DNA from: Chloroflexota bacterium
GTDB lineage: Bacteria > Chloroflexota > UBA6077 > FW602-bin22 > JACPRP01
Reading direction: 5' to 3'
Length of the DNA: 42,368 bases
Assembly (NCBI GenBank): GCA_023480885.1
Contig: JAMCWX010000067.1
Location: 1-42,368, forward strand
Numbering within the stretch: the first letter of the stretch is position 1; each line of letters starts with the position of its first letter. Below the pieces are notes generated by a model. It made no database searches. It was not told where the DNA came from and saw nothing but the letters and a program-made list of their open reading frames with translations. This document shows, one piece after another, positions 40,794 to 42,368 of the stretch. Both the position numbers and the translations under genes were made by a program.

Positions 40794-42087
40794 TGTGTTT
40801 GCTTCAATGCTGGGAGTGAGAAGATCGTTGGATCAATACCGCACATGCGTTGGTGGACAATCGGTCGAAGAAATCGCCGAGCTCGCAAAGCCTTTGAGGG
40901 GTTCTCGCATTCTGCAACTGAGCGCCATGCCTTCACGACCGGGGGTCTCGGACACCCTGGATTCACTCACCTCTCTCTTGCGACTTGTCGGAATAGCAGC
41001 CGAGTGGCGCATCGTTCCAAGCAAGCCTCATCAGATCGAAGTCTATAGGGCGCTGAATCTGGCTCTCTCTGGCCATTTTGTGCAGTGGACACCTCAGATG
41101 CACGCCACCTGGCTGAACTGTGAAGGGGACCCTTCCGTTGTCCTTTCACAGTCACAGGACTACGATTTCATCGTGGTCCACGATGCTGAACTGGTAGGAA
41201 TGGTCAAGGCGGCGTCGTGGATCAGAAATACGGGCAGCGCCAGGTGGATTTGGCACTGCCATTCGGATTCCTCCAAGGCGCAACCTGACATACGGGATTT
41301 GCTTTCGATCTACGCGCGCCAATACCACAGGAGAATAAGCTGCGGCCAAGAGCAAAGAGCAGGGTTTTCAGCGCATTTCCGCTTCACGGTTCCTCCTTCT
41401 ATTGATCCGTTGAGCCCGAGGAACATTGACCTCTCCCCGACATTTGTCGAAATGGTATTGAGACAACACGGACTAGATCCGCAACGTCCTATCGTCCTGT
41501 ACGTCTTGCGGGATCGACAGGATCTCAGTGTCACCTCGCGCATTGTCGATGGTTTCCTTCTGGCAAAACAGCAGGTGCCTGGCCTGCAGCTTCTTGCGCT
41601 TGTCAAAGGCGAGGCGAATGATCGCCTTACGCACACGCAGTATCACGATCTTGGCAGCAAACTGGGCGATTGTCGTGATGCTCGCCTGGTAGCAGTGGCC
41701 AATGGCGTTGGGAATATAGAGATCAACGCCTTCCAACGGGCTGCTGCGGTAGTGCTTGAATGGAGCGACCTTGCGGAGATCGCTACCGACATACTGGAGC
41801 CAATGTGGAAGGCACGCCCTGTTATCGTCGGAGCAGCTACCGCTGGGGGGCTGGGAGCTGAAGACGGCCGTATTGTATGCGTAGCGCACTCGGCCCAAGA
41901 GTGTGGCGACAGAATCGTTAGCCTCATAGAATCCCCCTCGACGGCAAACGCTATCGGCCAGGGCGCTAGAGAACACGTGCGGAAGAAGTTCTTGATAACC
42001 AGGCTGCTATATGCATACCTGACTCTTCTGCGCGACTTGGCGAACCAAGAGGTTGCGACGACCGTTCGCGCCGCTAGAATGAACTGA
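40780..42087 (+). CDS. TreT-like (GT4) trehalose synthase-related glycosyltransferase
   Basis: 435 residues with the layout of trehalose glycosyltransferring synthase TreT: an N-terminal LDQY..., RGSRILQLSAMPSRPGVSDTL and GIAAEWRIVPS segment, DFIVVHDAEL, the PPSIDPLSPRNIDL phrase that is diagnostic of TreT, and a C-terminal GT-B donor domain (about 235-420). Typical GT4 E-x7-E residues are weak: the region reads FQRAAAVVLEWSDLAEIATDILEPMWKARPVIV. TreT makes trehalose from NDP-glucose and glucose directly. It starts at ATG 40780, 14 bases before the otsA-like stop, so it is coupled. Its activity is uncertain. Confidence 0.75.
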   Translation: MGGADVFASMLGVRRSLDQYRTCVGGQSVEEIAELAKPLRGSRILQLSAMPSRPGVSDTLDSLTSLLRLVGIAAEWRIVPSKPHQIEVYRALNLALSGHFVQWTPQMHATWLNCEGDPSVVLSQSQDYDFIVVHDAELVGMVKAASWIRNTGSARWIWHCHSDSSKAQPDIRDLLSIYARQYHRRISCGQEQRAGFSAHFRFTVPPSIDPLSPRNIDLSPTFVEMVLRQHGLDPQRPIVLYVLRDRQDLSVTSRIVDGFLLAKQQVPGLQLLALVKGEANDRLTHTQYHDLGSKLGDCRDARLVAVANGVGNIEINAFQRAAAVVLEWSDLAEIATDILEPMWKARPVIVGAATAGGLGAEDGRIVCVAHSAQECGDRIVSLIESPSTANAIGQGAREHVRKKFLITRLLYAYLTLLRDLANQEVATTVRAARMN

Positions 42088-42206
42088 ATTTACTATCACC
42101 GTGCAACGGCTATCAACTTTCCTGGATTCACACGTCGCGAGCCTCTGGTCGGGCATCAGCGATTCCTTACCTGGCGATGGCGCGGGCAGAGCGGACCGCA
42201 AGTTGA

Positions 42207-42368
42207 TGCGTAACCATTCAACCGTCCATTTCGTTAATAATTATGGTGGACTGGTCGATCAATCCCGGCGGCACCTGGACCTGGAAATGGACGATTACTC
42301 CGTCGAAGATCAATTCGGCGTCTCAAGCGCAAGATGCTGCCATCGCCTTCTACCACGACTGCGATACT
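42207..42368 (+). CDS. possible start of a gene cut by the window end
   Basis: The frame is open from 42207 to the window end, with an ATG at 42243 encoding VDWSINPGGTWTWKWTITPS and on to FYHDCDT. The Trp-rich beta-like composition looks protein-like, but no ribosome site is clear. It could also be a remnant of something decayed. Too short to name. Confidence 0.3.

Overview
The window is bacterial, and I lean towards a Chloroflexota (Chloroflexi)-like organism. The tRNA genes encode their CCA ends, the coding density and promoters (TTGNNN-17-TATAAT) are bacterial, and the flank carries lipoproteins with Pro/Thr-rich linkers, WD40/TolB-type propeller proteins and a TreT-like glycosyltransferase. 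The phylum is an inference from protein style only.

Region 1 (80..27464) is a genomic island of about 27.3 kb. It sits in a tRNA-Gly(TCC) gene and is bounded by a perfect 47-bp direct repeat (80..126 and 27418..27464). The repeat starts at the first base of the anticodon loop and ends just past CCA. A tyrosine integrase lies just inside the left end. The cargo is defence. It holds a complete BREX type-1-like operon in the order brxL-brxA-brxB-brxC-pglX-pglZ, driven by a TTGCCG-17-TATAAT promoter. In this operon pglX is broken into a methyltransferase half and a target-recognition half, separated exactly by a small GIY-YIG nuclease gene. Next come a ParB-like gene and a QueC-like (QatC-type) gene coupled to a partner protein that begins Met-Gly. 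Divergent from these is a DEAH helicase with a nuclease-like C-terminus. An HTH-like regulator and a DUF433/DUF5615-type toxin-antitoxin pair lie next to attR.

Region 2 (27466..29291) is mobile-element scrap. It has an integrase fragment directly abutting attR, a second recombinase cut off by an IS21-type end with six 24-bp repeats, and a truncated istA without istB.

Region 3 (29292..38744) looks like resident chromosome for envelope sensing. It contains a TolB-like propeller lipoprotein, a histidine kinase/response regulator pair, a GbsR/MarR-type regulator with a membrane protein, a class A beta-lactamase-like lipoprotein, and a second propeller paralogue that has decayed behind remnants of an ECF sigma/anti-sigma pair. 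A tandem CopC-domain protein with an LPKSGG tail follows. A 45-bp bipartite motif with identical spacing lies upstream of both the response regulator and the intact propeller gene, which suggests a small regulon.

Region 4 (38866..42087) is an osmoprotection operon. A strong promoter leads into a ydaO-type cyclic-di-AMP riboswitch with a terminator, then a GT20 trehalose-6-phosphate synthase-like gene overlapping a TreT-like glycosyltransferase gene.

The strongest candidates for something new are the GIY-YIG-split pglX and the QueC-like/Met-Gly partner/helicase-nuclease cluster.
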